A DNA stretch of 64,000 nucleotides, taken from contig NC_045129.1 of the NCBI RefSeq assembly GCF_007655135.1, positions 36,085,122-36,149,121 on the forward strand, written 5' to 3'. How positions within the stretch are numbered: position 1 is the first letter of the stretch; every line of letters starts with the position of its first letter. The translations under genes were made by a program, and so were the position numbers. Below are positions 1 to 11,754 of this stretch, piece after piece. The notes below the pieces were generated by a model. The model was given only the letters and a program-made list of their open reading frames with translations. It searched no databases and was not told where the DNA came from. Origin of the DNA: Punica granatum (lineage: Eukaryota; Streptophyta; Magnoliopsida; Myrtales; Lythraceae).

Positions 1-1
1 G

Positions 2-310
2 CAGAGTTCCGACGAAGCATGCTCTACAACTATCATGGGATAAGTCTCCAGCAGATGCAATGCTAAAAGCCACATAAGTCCAAGGAGAATCAAACTGTTG
101 GAGTGATTCTCGGCCACGTCTCTTCCCAAGCAAGGTGGAAACGTTTCTCATCAAGCGAGGAGGAAATGGCAGATTTCCATCAGGGAAGACACAGGGTCCA
201 CGCCCGAGGATCTGTAGCGTTTGCAGAAGGCCCTGCTCGAGGACTGGCTTGAAGTAGAGAGAAGAAGCAAAGAAAAGCAGTGAAGAGACGATGACTAAGC
301 CGGCAATCAT
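2..310 (-). CDS. 5' end of a predicted type II membrane protein, cut by the window edge
   Basis: An open frame starts at the ATG at 310-308 and stays open for 103 codons to the left edge. An in-frame TGA lies four codons before this ATG, so the start is well placed. Residues 2-17 are hydrophobic (it begins MIAGLVIVSSLLFFASS) and are followed by a stem-like segment with charged residues, which suggests a signal anchor with the rest of the protein in the lumen. Later landmarks are a PCVFPDGN stretch near residue 40 and DLSHDSCRACF near residue 95, with three cysteines likely to be lumenal. Upstream lies the 3' flank of the RSZ gene on the same strand, so its promoter should fall in 311-2100. 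I do not recognise the family; a Golgi enzyme is one possibility from topology alone. Confidence 0.55.
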   Translation of the reverse strand, partial: MIAGLVIVSSLLFFASSLYFKPVLEQGLLQTLQILGRGPCVFPDGNLPFPPRLMRNVSTLLGKRRGRESLQQFDSPWTYVAFSIASAGDLSHDSCRACFVGTL

Positions 311-2115
311 GACAGAAACTCAAAGGCGATGCGATGAGGATGAGTTTAAGAATGTGCTTCCCAGAGATTTTGTTGCCTATCATCCCAACGGCCAAGGCCA
401 AAGCCTGGCACAGACGAGACAATGAAGGGGATAGACTGCAAGTATCGGTCATCTCAGCTGCTTCTTCAGTTTTGAAGGTCGGAGGTTCAAATCAAGCGTG
501 GTTTAACCAGACAAAGCGCATTAGTTTTTTCACCTCGGAGTATACTTCTCAGCAGGGTGAATTAAGTCAGAAAATTACAGCTTAAGGAAATTGCATGAAA
601 AGGTAGAACACATAAAGTCGGAATTTCTGCAACCAGCATAACAAATTACAGCAAAATTAAGAAAGCAATCTAGATCAGTAGCATGTACCGACATGTTGTT
701 GATCTTATTGGGTCACATTAGGAATGATGGAATGGAAAATAATAGAATGGAATCGTCAATGTCAATGTTTTCATCCCAGTTCCATTCTTCTTTACTTTTC
801 GCTCCTGCGAACCCATTGCTAGTAGAGAAGAACCATATGTGTACAAAGCTTTAGCAGTTCCATTAGTAAGAGCTAAGCAAAGACTTACATTCACATGGAA
901 ACAGCCAGCAAAAAGCACAGAAGCTAAAAAGGATTGCTCAAGGGGAGTGGGAAGTCGTTAGACTTCCCAAGATGATTTGCTGCTCGAGGAGGAACAACGG
1001 GATGTAAGTGAGACACCAGAGGAGATCATTCAAGAAAACAGATGTAGAGAGACCATTGATGAAGTTCAGCCTGTGAAGAAGACGACGTGAAGAGACCATT
1101 GATGGACTTCAGCCTGTCCTGGCAAGGAAGGTGTAGGGGTCCTACCTAACTAAAGAGCAGCGTCAATGCTTTCAATCTTTTTTAGTCCTTTTAAGGGTTG
1201 TGTGACTTTCCTAGTGAAGCTCGGAAGCGCTGCCGCAGTCAGCAGGCAGATATTATAGATCCTAACAAGATCAGAAGCTTCAGGAAGGGTGCCCATGTTC
1301 AAGTTTCTCAGCTGTTGCAGATTCAACTTGTGTTCAAATAAAATGCAGAACGCCATGGCACACGCCAAGCTTCAACTCACAAGTCGGTGAGCAGACATAG
1401 CAGGCCTATCTTAGCAGATCATAAGCTCTGTGGCAGGAGGCAGAAGGATTTTTTGCGATCAAGGTTCTCTGCTTTCACAAACCGAACATGTGGCCATTAA
1501 AAGTAGAAGCTATGCAGAAGACAAGGTTCATCTCGCAAGATGGTGAACAGAAACGATGGGTCTTATTTAGCATATCAGAAGCTCTTGCAGAAGACGAGTG
1601 TCAAATCGCAATCATCTTCCTCTGCTTTGTATGTGACAGAGAGAAGCAGAAGTGGTGCAGAGGACGGGCAGTCAGGCAGAGCAGAGAGCATAGATAAACA
1701 AAATTGAGCGCACTAAGATGTCGCGTGAAGTTGAACGATGCCGATTTAGCCCCGAGTGAGTCACAGACCTCAAAAAGAAACAACCCAAACATCTTAGAGA
1801 CATCAACTCCAAACAGGTTAAACAACACTAGCATACTGCAAGTATATACGAAATGTAGGTAACAACCAAAGTAAGAAAGAGACCTCTGAGATTCAGTCGA
1901 GAGAGCAAGATGATGCAAAAGTCTGCTGGCAGTAAAGTCGCTTATCCAAAGCCATTCCAATCCAGGTAGTATGCTATACTTACTCCATAGTCTTACTCAT
2001 GACATATGCCTAACTAAACATCCTCACTGTCCATTCAGCTTACCTATAATACCTACAGCACTGAACCATAGCCATATCCCTAATTTCATACTCCAGCTTC
2101 ATCGACTTTCCAGCC
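311..2115. other. Spacer between two minus-strand genes
   Basis: The part nearest 2115 should be the 3' UTR of the RSZ gene, and the part nearest 311 the 5' UTR and promoter of the edge gene. Short open frames here show no recognisable protein. A 27-bp near-perfect direct repeat occurs at 1048-1074 and 1091-1117 (period 43 bp). No RNA gene was recognised. Confidence 0.5.
1048..1117. repeat. Two-copy tandem repeat, period 43 bp
   Basis: The sequence agagaccattgatg is followed by a shared caagcctgt-like tail in both copies (1048-1074 and 1091-1117), with two mismatches over 27 bases. Confidence 0.7.
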
Positions 2116-3433
2116 TTAGACTCTGCAGGGAGAAAAATAAAGTCTCTGAAATTCATGCATCGCATCGATAAATATTATTTGTATTCTGAAGTCGTATTTT
2201 CTAATCATTTTTGAGATTCCCTGGGACACAGACATGGAAGCTGCAAGTCCAAAACATACCCATTAGCATAAGGAGAATCACGGCGGCCATAAGGAGAATC
2301 ACGACGGCCATAAGGAGAATCACGGCGGCCACAAGGAGAATCACGGCGGCTATAATGATATGAAGGGGACCTGCTGTAGCTTCGGCCACGACGTGGTGGG
2401 GTAACACTGCGGCGCCGTGGAGATCGCCTGTCACGAGGGCTGTAACTCCTGGTATGTTATCAAAACCCAACAAGAAGCTCAAAGTCATGATCCAATCTCA
2501 AAATCTAATCAGCTAGTTCTTTTCCTAAGTAAAGGGTAATCTGTAATGGCAGAATGCCAGAATCAAAGGAAGGTAGATGACTTGAGAAGAATCAATTCAC
2601 TGAGTTGTGCTAAACTTCCTAAGCAATTCCTCCACTCACCTGCGCCCATAATACCCATAACTAGGGCTTCTACGGCGCCTAGGGCTGGGGCTCCGACGCC
2701 GTCCACGGGAACTACCACGAAGGCGGCATTCCCTAGCAAAGTGACCCAGTTCACCACACTCGTAACACTTCATATCATCACCTCCACCACGCCCTCCACG
2801 GCCACCGCCTTTAGAATTGTGCGAGAGCTCCACACGCCAACCACTCTTCCCTGTCATAGGCAGACCACCAAAAATATCAAAAGCTTACCCTTACAAAAGG
2901 ATCTCAATATCAGAATGATTAACTTCTTCGGTGAAACATCTATGCAGGCAGCATCTCTCACAAACCTCAGGGACCACAAGGTTGCCAAGCAGACAACACC
3001 GGAATACCACTGGATGCAACAATCAGAAAGGTAAAACATCTAACTCTTGCGGGTAAGGTACTGACCATCCAGTGAACGAATTGCATCCATAGCATCCCTG
3101 CGGTCATCGAACTCAATAAATGCATAGCCTGGCGGCCTTCGAGCAACCCAGACGCTGCATCAATTCCACCACAAACTAAGCTATACAAAAGAAATATCGT
3201 TTACCCTCGAAACTAAAACAGCCGAAACAGCCCCTTTTGGGCGGACAGAGACATAAACCGCTTGAACTCACAGAAACGCAAGAAGAACTGATTAATGACT
3301 GCAGAAAATACTCCTTTTTTCATACAAATCATCAAACTTTTTACCTCCTCAGCACACCGAACAGACGGAACTCGTCCTCAAGGTCTCTCTCTGAGACCCG
3401 CGGGTCCAGATTCCCGACATACACCCGAGCCAT
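2116..3433 (-). CDS. RSZ22: RSZ-type SR splicing factor (RRM, zinc knuckle, RS tail)
   Basis: A nuclear pre-mRNA splicing factor that binds exonic RNA and helps recruit the spliceosome. Exons on the minus strand are 3433-3345, 3154-3066, 2850-2640, 2448-2260 and 2122-2116; they sum to 585 nt (194 aa) with all junctions in phase. The protein starts [20 protein letters not shown]: an RRM with RNP2 at residues 4-9 and RNP1-like [10 protein letters not shown], then a Gly-rich linker. A CCHC zinc knuckle follows (C88, C91, H96, C101; CX2CX4HX4C), then an Arg/Ser tail rich in SPRRR and RDSPYG. The RRM-knuckle-RS order defines the RSZ21/RSZ22 family, and the length fits (about 190-200 aa). The tail contains four tandem RRDSP(Y/C)-type units. 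The last coding exon holds only seven coding bases, giving a C-terminus ...SPYANGV. If that intron is retained, the frame instead ends at 2205. Calling it RSZ22 rather than RSZ21 is from memory. Confidence 0.9.
2262..2345 (-). repeat. 21-bp tandem repeat coding RRDSPYG units
   Basis: Four successive 21-bp units differ at one or two positions each and encode [21 protein letters not shown] and RRDSPYA at the C-terminus of the RSZ protein. The array is in frame and lengthens the RS tail. Confidence 0.85.
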
Positions 3434-3800
3434 TAACGCGGAACCAGCTTCAACCTACACTCCAACACCCAATAAGATGATCAATCCCTAATCCCTTCCG
3501 ATAACCGAATCCAAAGTTGATTCTAGAGAGTGACAAGTAACGGAAAAAAAAATCTCCGTGTGAGCGAAAATATTGCCTAAAAAGATTGGATCTTGACAGG
3601 AGAGAATTTATGATTATGAAGTTACCAACTAGGGCTTTGATGATCGGGAAGAAGATTTCGGGAAAGATTGGGGAATCGAAATCCAGGGTCCTGAAAACCC
3701 TAGATTCTTTTGTATGATGATGAAGTGCGACCTCTGAAACAGGGGGTAAGCTGTCACCGCTATTGAGGTTATATAAGCCCAGCGTGCACACGTGGCTTTA
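3434..3800 (-). promoter_or_regulatory. 5' leader and putative core promoter of the RSZ gene
   Basis: Reading on the minus strand, a TATA-like TTATATAA lies at 3769-3776, about 335 bp before the ATG at 3433, and a G-box CACGTG at 3789-3794 lies just upstream of it. This spacing would give a 5' UTR near 300 nt. Transcription start not verified. Confidence 0.4.
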
Positions 3801-5831
3801 AATTGAATACTGTTGTCTAGAAAGTAAACTAGTCATGAACCGGCTGGTTGCGCAGACCTTTTTACGATTTTTAATTTTATATTGATATTATATATTTACA
3901 AATTTTATAATAAAAAAATTAAAATAAATAATCTGTTCAAAAGTATCGAATATATAAGTACTTTATAAAAATTCAAAAAAAATTATTTATGAAAATATGA
4001 AAAAATCTAAATATATATTAATGCATAAGGAATGCGACTCAAAGCTGAGGTTTACAAATGGAAGATTATCATCAATCGAACAGATATAGATATAGATTGC
4101 ATGCTATCAACATTAATTGGTTTACGCGTTTCGACGCTTGTTTCTCTCGAAATTTTAAGTTCGAGTTTATGAATAAAAAAAATTCACGTTTGGAGAGTTT
4201 TATCCTTTAGTGTGCCGAATCAATTCAACTAGATTAGTCAGGAGTCTATTGACTTTCGAATATCATAGTGTACGCCAAAAGAAAATTACACATTATGAGA
4301 AATTTATTCCTTAATGAACCAATCTAATTTGAGCTGAATTAATTGGATTCGTTGTTTTTTTTTTTAATAATAGGGTGTTAAAAAAAATTATTTATAGGCT
4401 TTTTTTAGATTGCGAAATATTTTCTATCTATGCAGAAGTTAAATCCCATTTAAGCTTCAACTTGCCCTTTATCACGAAGACTTGCTATTTGCTTCAAACT
4501 CCAGCGCTACGAGTAAATTTATTTATACCCATATAAAGTGCAAGCAATAAACCTAGTTGGTAATAAAGTTGGAAAATATTTTTTTGTGACGGACGTGGGT
4601 GTGTGTACAGGAGATAATACAGCTGGTGCATGCTGTTACATTCCGAGATAGGGTGCTTTACCAGCCATTTTTCCCTCTTCGCTTGAACATAATGGACACC
4701 AATTTGTATGGACTATATTATACTTTTTGTGATACTATATTAACAGGGTAAGTGCTTTGTGTTCATTGTTCAGTTCATCTCAAATATTCGACGTTGAACA
4801 TGAAAGTCCGAACATTACGTAGTGAGGAGCAATAAGGTTGCAATTACTACTATCCATCATCTTATTTAGGCCGACAGTATTTGACACGACACAATAACCC
4901 AACAGGGATACAACACGGAGTTAAGTGGGTTTGGATTAAGGCTAAATGTATTTTGTATCTAAACAGGTCAAACATGTTTAGACACAATAAATAAACGTAT
5001 TTAAACGGACTCAACCCTTGTAACCCGTTTAGACACAGTTAGACTCGTTTATATTAGGTGTTATTGTCTTAATAAATTTGTTTCACATATTGTATCAATT
5101 TATAAAAAAAAGTACACTAAAATAATCTAAATTTGTTTATATAAATCACCAATTTACGGTACTTTTATTATGTCAATTGAGTAGTAACGTATAATTAAAA
5201 TTAATAGTGTCATATCATGTATATATAATATATACTTAAAGGTAATAGTGTCATATCGTGTAGGTAATTATATATATACATTTAGACACGTTTAGTAAAA
5301 CGAGTTAGACATGTCGTATCCGTGTTAACCGGTAATTAAATGTGTCGTGCTAATCTTGGCACGTTATGTCTCGTGCTCAAGTTTAGAGTTTTTTTATATG
5401 AATTCGTTTGGATATAACCTATTTAAACACAACACGACACATATTGTTACCCATAATCTTATGCAGTAAAAAAATTATTTTCCCCTCTTCAGTAGTAAAG
5501 AAAAAAAAACAAGAAGGTAAACCATGCGTGAATGAAACTCATTGTGCGGTGACCTCTTGCCATGCTTAGGGCCCCACCCTCTTGATGTGAGACTTGAAGT
5601 CCCAATATTATGAGTTTGTGCGAGTGGACGTGCGTATAATAAGCAGTACAATAAAGCCTATGGAATTTGACCGAATAGTTAAGGAGGAGTTCGTGTATCT
5701 ATCAATCTCGAGGTCGAAACTTCTTGGAGCAATCGGAGCGGTTTTAACATGATTACTCTTCCCGTGAGTTATCGGGAGTTTACGGAATTTCAAAAATTAG
5801 TCGAGCGAAATTCAAATGCTCTCGATTAACA
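3801..5831. other. AT-rich intergenic DNA with degenerate repeats
   Basis: No credible coding exon. Contains a SINE-like copy (4117-4276). A segment at about 4875-5450 is flanked on both sides by cacgacacata-type motifs in direct orientation, probably an eroded mobile element of unknown class. A second tRNA-like patch lies near 5660-5740. AT content is very high. Confidence 0.5.
4117..4276 (+). mobile_element. SINE-like dispersed repeat copy
   Basis: The copy shares a layout with segments near 30940-31095, 61435-61620 and 61738-61905. Each has a tRNA-like head, a B-box-like ttaagttcgagt, a line with aaaaattca, a tttat/cctt(t/a)a(g/t)tg motif, then aattcaactagattagtc and a tail ending near 'gaatatcatagtgt'. 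Copies are diverged. Confidence 0.45.
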
Positions 5832-5861
5832 AAGAAGAAGAAGAAGAAGAAGAAGAAGAAG

Positions 5862-5890
<29 letters not shown>
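5832..5890 (+). repeat. (GAA)n microsatellite, about 20 units
   Basis: Uninterrupted aag/gaa trinucleotide run of about 59 bp in noncoding DNA. Confidence 0.95.
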
Positions 5891-5893
<3 letters not shown>

Positions 5894-7397
5894 CAACAGT
5901 TTGGTTGCACATCATACTAAAGTGTTTTGTCGACTAATGTTCTCTTCTATGATCAAAAAACATATGGAAAATTTTCTCTTATAGAGAATAAGTTTTTTTT
6001 TTTTTTCAACGGAAGAAGTCATCAATTTGGAATTAAGAGTTTTCGAGTTCAACCATCAATATTCTTTTTTGTGACTTTCTTTCCCTCAATTTCCTTTCCA
6101 CTATCCCTATTGGGCTAATGGGCCTCCGTTTAAAGCAAAAGATTTAATGATAGCCCCTTATGGGCCCAGAGGTGGCCCATAATGCTTCTTGACCCAACCG
6201 CTTTATGAACTAGCCCATTCCAACGAGTGATCCTGCCTTCATCGCTTATTTTTGCTGTTTAAGAATGCATCAGCGTTCCGTTGCCAGTCGATAAGAGAAG
6301 TCATTCTTTGACAACTCCCACATAACGGGATCCAAAGAAGGGGATATGGGGTAGTCTTCGGAGCAAGAAGGCCACGGTTTCTATGATCAAATCGAGCTTG
6401 GCAGACTTGAAAAGCAGTCGCACAACTGAAGTTATTAGCGAAATGTTCGCATGTTTTCGAGCTGGAGACTTCGGCCAAGCATCGTAGATTAAAAATAAGT
6501 AAGCGTGGAAATGTCGCATTCGTATACTCTGCTCCAAGCCCTAACGGACGAAAATATTCAATCAGCATTACTCATTCACTTTGAAAAGAGTAAGAACCAA
6601 TTAAAATGCTTATAAATGAGAATCTATAAGTTCATTATGAAATTAATTTTTCACTTTCAAGTATTTTTAGTAGATATTATACATTTAAATCGATGAGTAA
6701 TATTCATTCAATATTTGTTCACCGGACGGGTAGGCGAGGAAATAAAAAGCGGGGGAATGTACGCAGGGCCCAAAAAAGAAAAGAAGAAAAAAAAGGATAT
6801 TACAAAGCGAACATGACAAGAACAGTGGGCCAAGTCAACCATAGGTGTACACGTATTAGTGGCAATTTGGGCAATCCAGCCTAGTTTGAGGACCGCGCCG
6901 GCTGCTCTCACACGCCAACTCTTACCAGCAGAGCTAGAGGTCGATTGATTTCAATTTGGGTCTGAGTTCTGAGGATATCAGTTTTCATGAATTATACTAT
7001 CCTTTTGAAGATGCTATAAGCTATGAAATCGATTGGTGCTTGCACCGATTATTCAGTTTGTGTTATATTCACAGTTAGATACAAGAATAGAAACATTATA
7101 TAGTAGGAGACGAAAAATAAACAAGCTCTACTTGAAATTCGAAAGGAATCGTCACCTTAAAAAAAAACATAAATAACTGCACGTAATATGTCTTGTGACT
7201 CTTGCAATCGTATTTTATCAAACTTAGAACACAGTCGTATGAGAGTAATGATACAAAGAACAACGGATGATCAAATTGAACGAACTTTCAGGAATGCCGA
7301 CTCTTTCGGAGTCTCGGATAAGGTCGTCGAGCGGCCACGGGATTGATCTTTCCGCTACCGTGTCTCGCAATTATGTCATGGAGGGTCCATGGGAACG
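5891..7397. other. Intergenic DNA with a cluster of TGGGCC/GGCCCA motifs
   Basis: Between 6105 and 6220 at least five site II-type words (TGGGCY or its complement) occur within about 115 bp, as in plant promoters of growth and translation genes. No gene model with a convincing start follows on either side. An open frame at 6239-6568 (-, 109 codons) has no family I recognise and is not called. The rest is AT-rich. Confidence 0.4.
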
Positions 7398-7524
7398 GTC
7401 TCTCAGGATGAAAAGTACGTATACTGCTTCTCCCATTCAAATCAAGGATGTCTCCTGTCTGGTCTCCAGGATGAAAAGTACGTATACTGCTTCTCCCATT
7501 CAAATCAAGGATGTCTCCTGTCTG
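7398..7524. repeat. Perfect 63-bp tandem duplication
   Basis: The segment containing caggatgaaaagtacgtata is repeated head to tail with period 63 bp (7404 and 7467) with essentially no divergence, so the duplication is recent. 63 is a multiple of 3, so frames on both strands remain open, but no known protein is seen. Confidence 0.9.
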
Positions 7525-10435
7525 AATCCAAATTATTGATAGCAGCCATGCGAGAAATAGGGCCCACATATTATAATAAGCCAAAAACTTGCTTAATTCC
7601 TGCGCGTCTCTTCTCACCATTTTTATTGGGATGGCTTCATATATAAATAGTGCCAATGTACTATACGTGGTAATTAAGTCTGTCCAACGACATCCAGAAT
7701 ATCCCGTTTTGGTTACGACAATTATTTATCAGGTCTCGACAGTGCAGTTCTCGGATGGTCGAATTGAATTATTATTACAACTACTACTAGTAGTATAATT
7801 ACTATTATAACTGGCTTTTATACTAGTATAAACAACACCTTATTAATGAAACTTTATTACATTTTTCAATTGTATTTCCTTTTTCTTATTTGTAATGATG
7901 TATTTTCAAGAATTATACAGATTTTAATGACGTCGTGTATTTTTTTAATTGTCCAACGTTTCTAAAATAATAAACTTGTTAATTAATTAATTAAGTAATG
8001 AGTGGGGCTCACGTCATCCATCGGAGGATCCTCCACGTATCATTTTTAGCTAGCTAAACCTACCCAATTAATTAATTAATCAATCAAATTCAATACCCAA
8101 TTAATGGCTCGCCCGTGCTCAGTGACCTAACATCGTTGCTCCAAATGTTGTGTATGCTGGAGATGTGATTCGATTTATATATAAAATAGTTCATCTTCTA
8201 TGTTCTTTACCTAATTAACTAATTAATTAAGCAGCCAAAGACAGTTTTCTTATAATTAACTTCTCTTTAGTTGTCGTCTTTCTCTTATCAAATAAAAGTT
8301 CTTATATATATCGAGAAGGTTAGAAAACTGAATAGAATAGAAGGTATTTGCATATAGGAATGAAAGTCTGTTTATGATTCATTTACTTATTTACTTATTT
8401 ATTCAATTTACGCCTCATCATGAGATATGAGATTAGATGCTCTAAAAGCCATTTGAATTGACACGTACGCTCTAAAAGAGGAACATGATAATAAGAAATT
8501 ATTCATTTTCTTTTAAGAATCATTCAATATGTGTGTACTCCGTCAGATTAACATCTTATAATGTGTACATTTTATCTAGAAAGAGTTAATTCAATAGTTT
8601 GCAAATACGGGTCCCGTGTAATGTAAGCTCTCCGGCATGCCCTGGATATACTTTGAATTTATTACATTTATATGATAACCTTTTCGAACGATCTTACTTT
8701 ATGATAATTTTAATAGAAGGGATAATTTTCTCAAGAGCGTCGACATGCAATATATATATATATATATACACACACATGACATTGCCAATTGGTTCTCCAC
8801 TAATATGAATATTTTCTTCTCGGTCACATCCACATTCCCTTCACAATTTTTTTTGAATATTTTATCCACTAATAAGTTGGTTCTCCACCTTTTTCTGTTG
8901 TTGTTAAATACTAATAGTACGTGCCCCTCAGGTTTGTTGATTTTCCATTTAATATTTCTTGCTTTTCTGGTAAGTGACGTCCGTGTGCTTGACAAGAAGA
9001 TACTCATTAGAATGAGTAAAAAGAAACAATTTTAGAGGATGATGCCCCTTTAGAAATCGGTAAAGCCGAGTTCAGGGTTATTTTAATATCGATATGGAGC
9101 TACCCGAGGAGAATATTTCCAACTTTCATGTTCTCGCGAGGCCAAAACTTTCCTAGCTACTAGAATCATGCACGATAGCAGTGACGAAGAATCCTCGGTC
9201 TAATTAACTCAAAGTGACACCCATGCGAATCTAATGCCATATAGTTATCTTAAAATTATTAAGAAAGTCGTTGTGCATGCATTTTGAATTAATTGGGTAT
9301 TATAGGAGACCAGAGCTTAAATTTCTTGATCGAGAAGTAGATATTTGACCAAAATTGGCCGGTTGGTAAAGGGGGGAGTAAAATGATTTGTGGAAAACGT
9401 GGAATTTGAAGTTTAATCAACTAATTTTGATTGTTATGCCATGAGGTTTTTCGTACTTCGAGACAAGACATTGCTGCAATACAAAAAGGGAGTGGGTCTC
9501 CCACAATAAGTCAAGCCGTGCAAGCGGTCTTTTTCGAGAATTATTTAAGACTGTTCGAGCACATCAAAGTCGAACTTTCTCGATCATCAATATTATTTTT
9601 TAGATTTTTAGCCTAAACTGGGACCATTCCAAATTCTCGGGACAAGAATTTTATGGATCAATATGTCAAAGAAACCAAATAATTTTAAGTAAAATTAAAA
9701 TTATGGGGTACGGTCTCTAGGGACCTTAGGTGAGTGGGGACGGTGGCTAGCGGAGAGCCCCCAGTCTGATTAGTTCCCCGGAATTTTTTTTTAATTCTTG
9801 ATTTTTATTTTTAAAAAATAATAAAATATTTATTTATTTTGAAAAATATTAATGGTGCCACGTTAGCTTGATTACATTGTGGCAATAAGTCAGATGCTAA
9901 ATCAGTAACCGTAGGGATGGCAAGTGTTCTAATTCAAAAGAAGGAAAAATACGAGGTATTATTAAGAAAATGTAGGGAGTGCATCACATTTACCCTTTAA
10001 ATTTTCTATGTATATATACACAATCGAAATTTTAATATGCATTTTTTGAGTTTTCTCGCACCATACAAAACTAATTCGAACCTTTAGATCCCCTCAATCT
10101 AATATAGATTGTCCATATTTATAAGTTTTAAAATTTCATAAATACTCCTAAAAAATCATAATACGATCCATTTATTATATAAAATGTAATTTTCGTTCGC
10201 AATTTTATTCATCAGTTCACGCTGAAGGATAAATTTTGATCTCTTGAAGCTTTCGGGATCCATACATATATATTAGGGATGAGTAGATCCGAGTATTCTT
10301 TTAATTAGTTCTAAGCTAAGTTAGTCCAAAACTTCATCGGATCAAAGAAATTCCAGAAGAAGGAAGGCACTTAAACCGCTCTCACATCAAGCCAAGGTAC
10401 AAGGAAGAAAAGGAACACGGAACACCTAAAACTAA
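7525..10435. other. AT-rich intergenic DNA
   Basis: Several TTAATTAA-type runs (7978-8110, 8212-8232), a TA/CA dinucleotide run at 8747-8776, and no recognisable coding or RNA gene. Confidence 0.5.
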
Positions 10436-10925
10436 CCTCTTGTTTGGTTGGGCTCGTCTGAATTAGGAATCCGACCCAATTATGCCAGATTAGCTATTCT
10501 TTCCTTTGGTGGCGATTTTGGGCTAGGATTAGTTATTCCAAATCCGGGCCAATTCCAGCTAAAGCCATGTTTGGTTCGCTTGAAATCAGATTCCATTTCG
10601 TTCGTATTCCGTGCGGAATACTCATTCTAATGTTTGGGAAACGGGCATGCGGAATAGCTATTACGGGTCGGAATGGTTTTCATACTTAGGTAAGGAATAG
10701 GTGTGCTTCCCTTCTACATGCTGAATAGCATTGCCCCATCAGGAATAAGTGTGAAAAAATCGAAAATAGCCTCATCTTTATCCCCAATTTCTATATGATG
10801 CCCTCGCTCTCTCACGATCCTGCTGCCCCCGAACCCTAGAATCGTTGAAGCCTTCTTAAACCTGAGACACCGCCGAGGGTGGAGCTGCCTCTCTCGCTTT
10901 GATCGAATTGCCAGCGATCAACAAT

Positions 10926-11280
10926 TCAATCGGGGCAGAGAAGCTCAGTTGGGGCTCTTCGTGGCCGTTCCCGGATAACCTGGGAGAGGAGTGATGAGTG
11001 TGTGGTCGAAGAATAGGTTCTCATTGAGCAATTCCGAAGAGGAAGACGCCGCAGGGGGATCAAGTGGAGGTGGAGGTGATGGGTCGATGGGTTGAGGCTG
11101 GGGCTGGGGAACAAGAGGAGGGTCTGAAAGCTGGGAAGGAGTAAAGAGGACCATGCCCTCGAACAGGGAGTCCATGTCGTCCTCCATTGACGCCGATTGG
11201 GAGCTTTGAGGTTCGTTCTTGATGGGATCTTGTTCTCTAATTTGCTTCTGTTCTGTTTCATTGTGTCTTCTTCCTCCACT
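10926..11280 (-). pseudogene. Captured gene fragment (acidic, proline-rich N-terminal exon)
   Basis: On the minus strand the frame 11187-10945 begins MEDDMDSLFEGMVLFTPSQL, continues with a Pro-rich stretch and NENLFFDHTLITPLPG, then stops. A shifted frame carries on with plausible coding text (SFSAPIELLIAGNSIKARE), which suggests a frameshift. It is GC-richer than its surroundings and no further exons with splice sites follow. It resembles the first exon of a plant protein that starts MDSLFEGM, but this match is from memory and the family is not named. Its position inside a TIR-bounded segment suggests capture by an element. Confidence 0.4.
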
Positions 11281-11425
11281 TCTTCTATTTTTTTGTTATG
11301 TCCGAGTCATCGAGCATGAAGGGTATTTCTGTCTTTTCATTCGATTTTTGTTCTTTCCATTCCTTATACAAGCAAACCAAATTTCAGAATTATAATTCTC
11401 AATTTTGTTCCAACCAAACAAATAA

Positions 11426-11661
11426 TGATGCGTTTGGTTTCAAAGTAGGATTTTAAAATCAGATTTTGAAAAAGAGCGGTATAAATGGTTATATATGGAG
11501 CACACCCTTTGACTTTGTATGAGTTATTTTGTTTTATTGTGGAAAAAAGAGTGGTATAAATGGGGCCCACCTTTTGACTTTGTATGAGTTATTTTGTTTT
11601 GTTGTTGTAGAATTAAGTTAAAGTGTGATTTTAAAATCACACTTTGAAACCAAACAAAATG
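11426..11661. mobile_element. MITE, family A copy 1 (PIF/Harbinger-like)
   Basis: A 29-bp terminal inverted repeat (11432-11460 versus 11627-11655) has two mismatches and the core GTTTGGTTTCAAAGT. The 5' flank has TAA; the 3' flank has TTTA. The interior has two tandem copies of a block with gtggtataaatgg and ctttgactttgtatgagtta. The interior is shared with 29119-29350. Confidence 0.8.
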
Positions 11662-11754
11662 TTTATCAGAATTTTTATTTTATTCATGTTTATTCTAATC
11701 CATATCTATTATATTATGTATCAATTCAATTACAGAGAACCAAACGTACCCTAA

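Larger units (their letters stand above)
10436..11751. mobile_element. Candidate nonautonomous TIR element with TAA target site and gene-like cargo
   Basis: The left end CCTCTTGTTTGGTT follows TAA (10433-10435); the right end AACCAAACGTACCC precedes TAA (11752-11754). The 12 bases out to the GG/CC of GTTTGG are the same spacing as in the better-supported MITE copy at 29119. Only about eight terminal bases match between the ends, so the pairing is tentative. A second candidate left end lies at 10563 (after TAA 10560-10562), and a separate MITE is inserted at 11426-11661. Inside lies a GC-richer gene-like segment (10926-11280, -). The 3-bp TAA/TTA target would fit PIF/Harbinger-type elements. 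Confidence 0.35.

Noticed and set aside
6239..6568. 109-codon minus-strand open frame
   Set aside because: No recognisable domain, no splice context and AT-rich flanks; probably chance or element debris.
7288..7656. 122-codon minus-strand frame containing a repeated 21-residue block
   Set aside because: The repeat comes from a DNA-level tandem duplication and the protein text matches nothing known.
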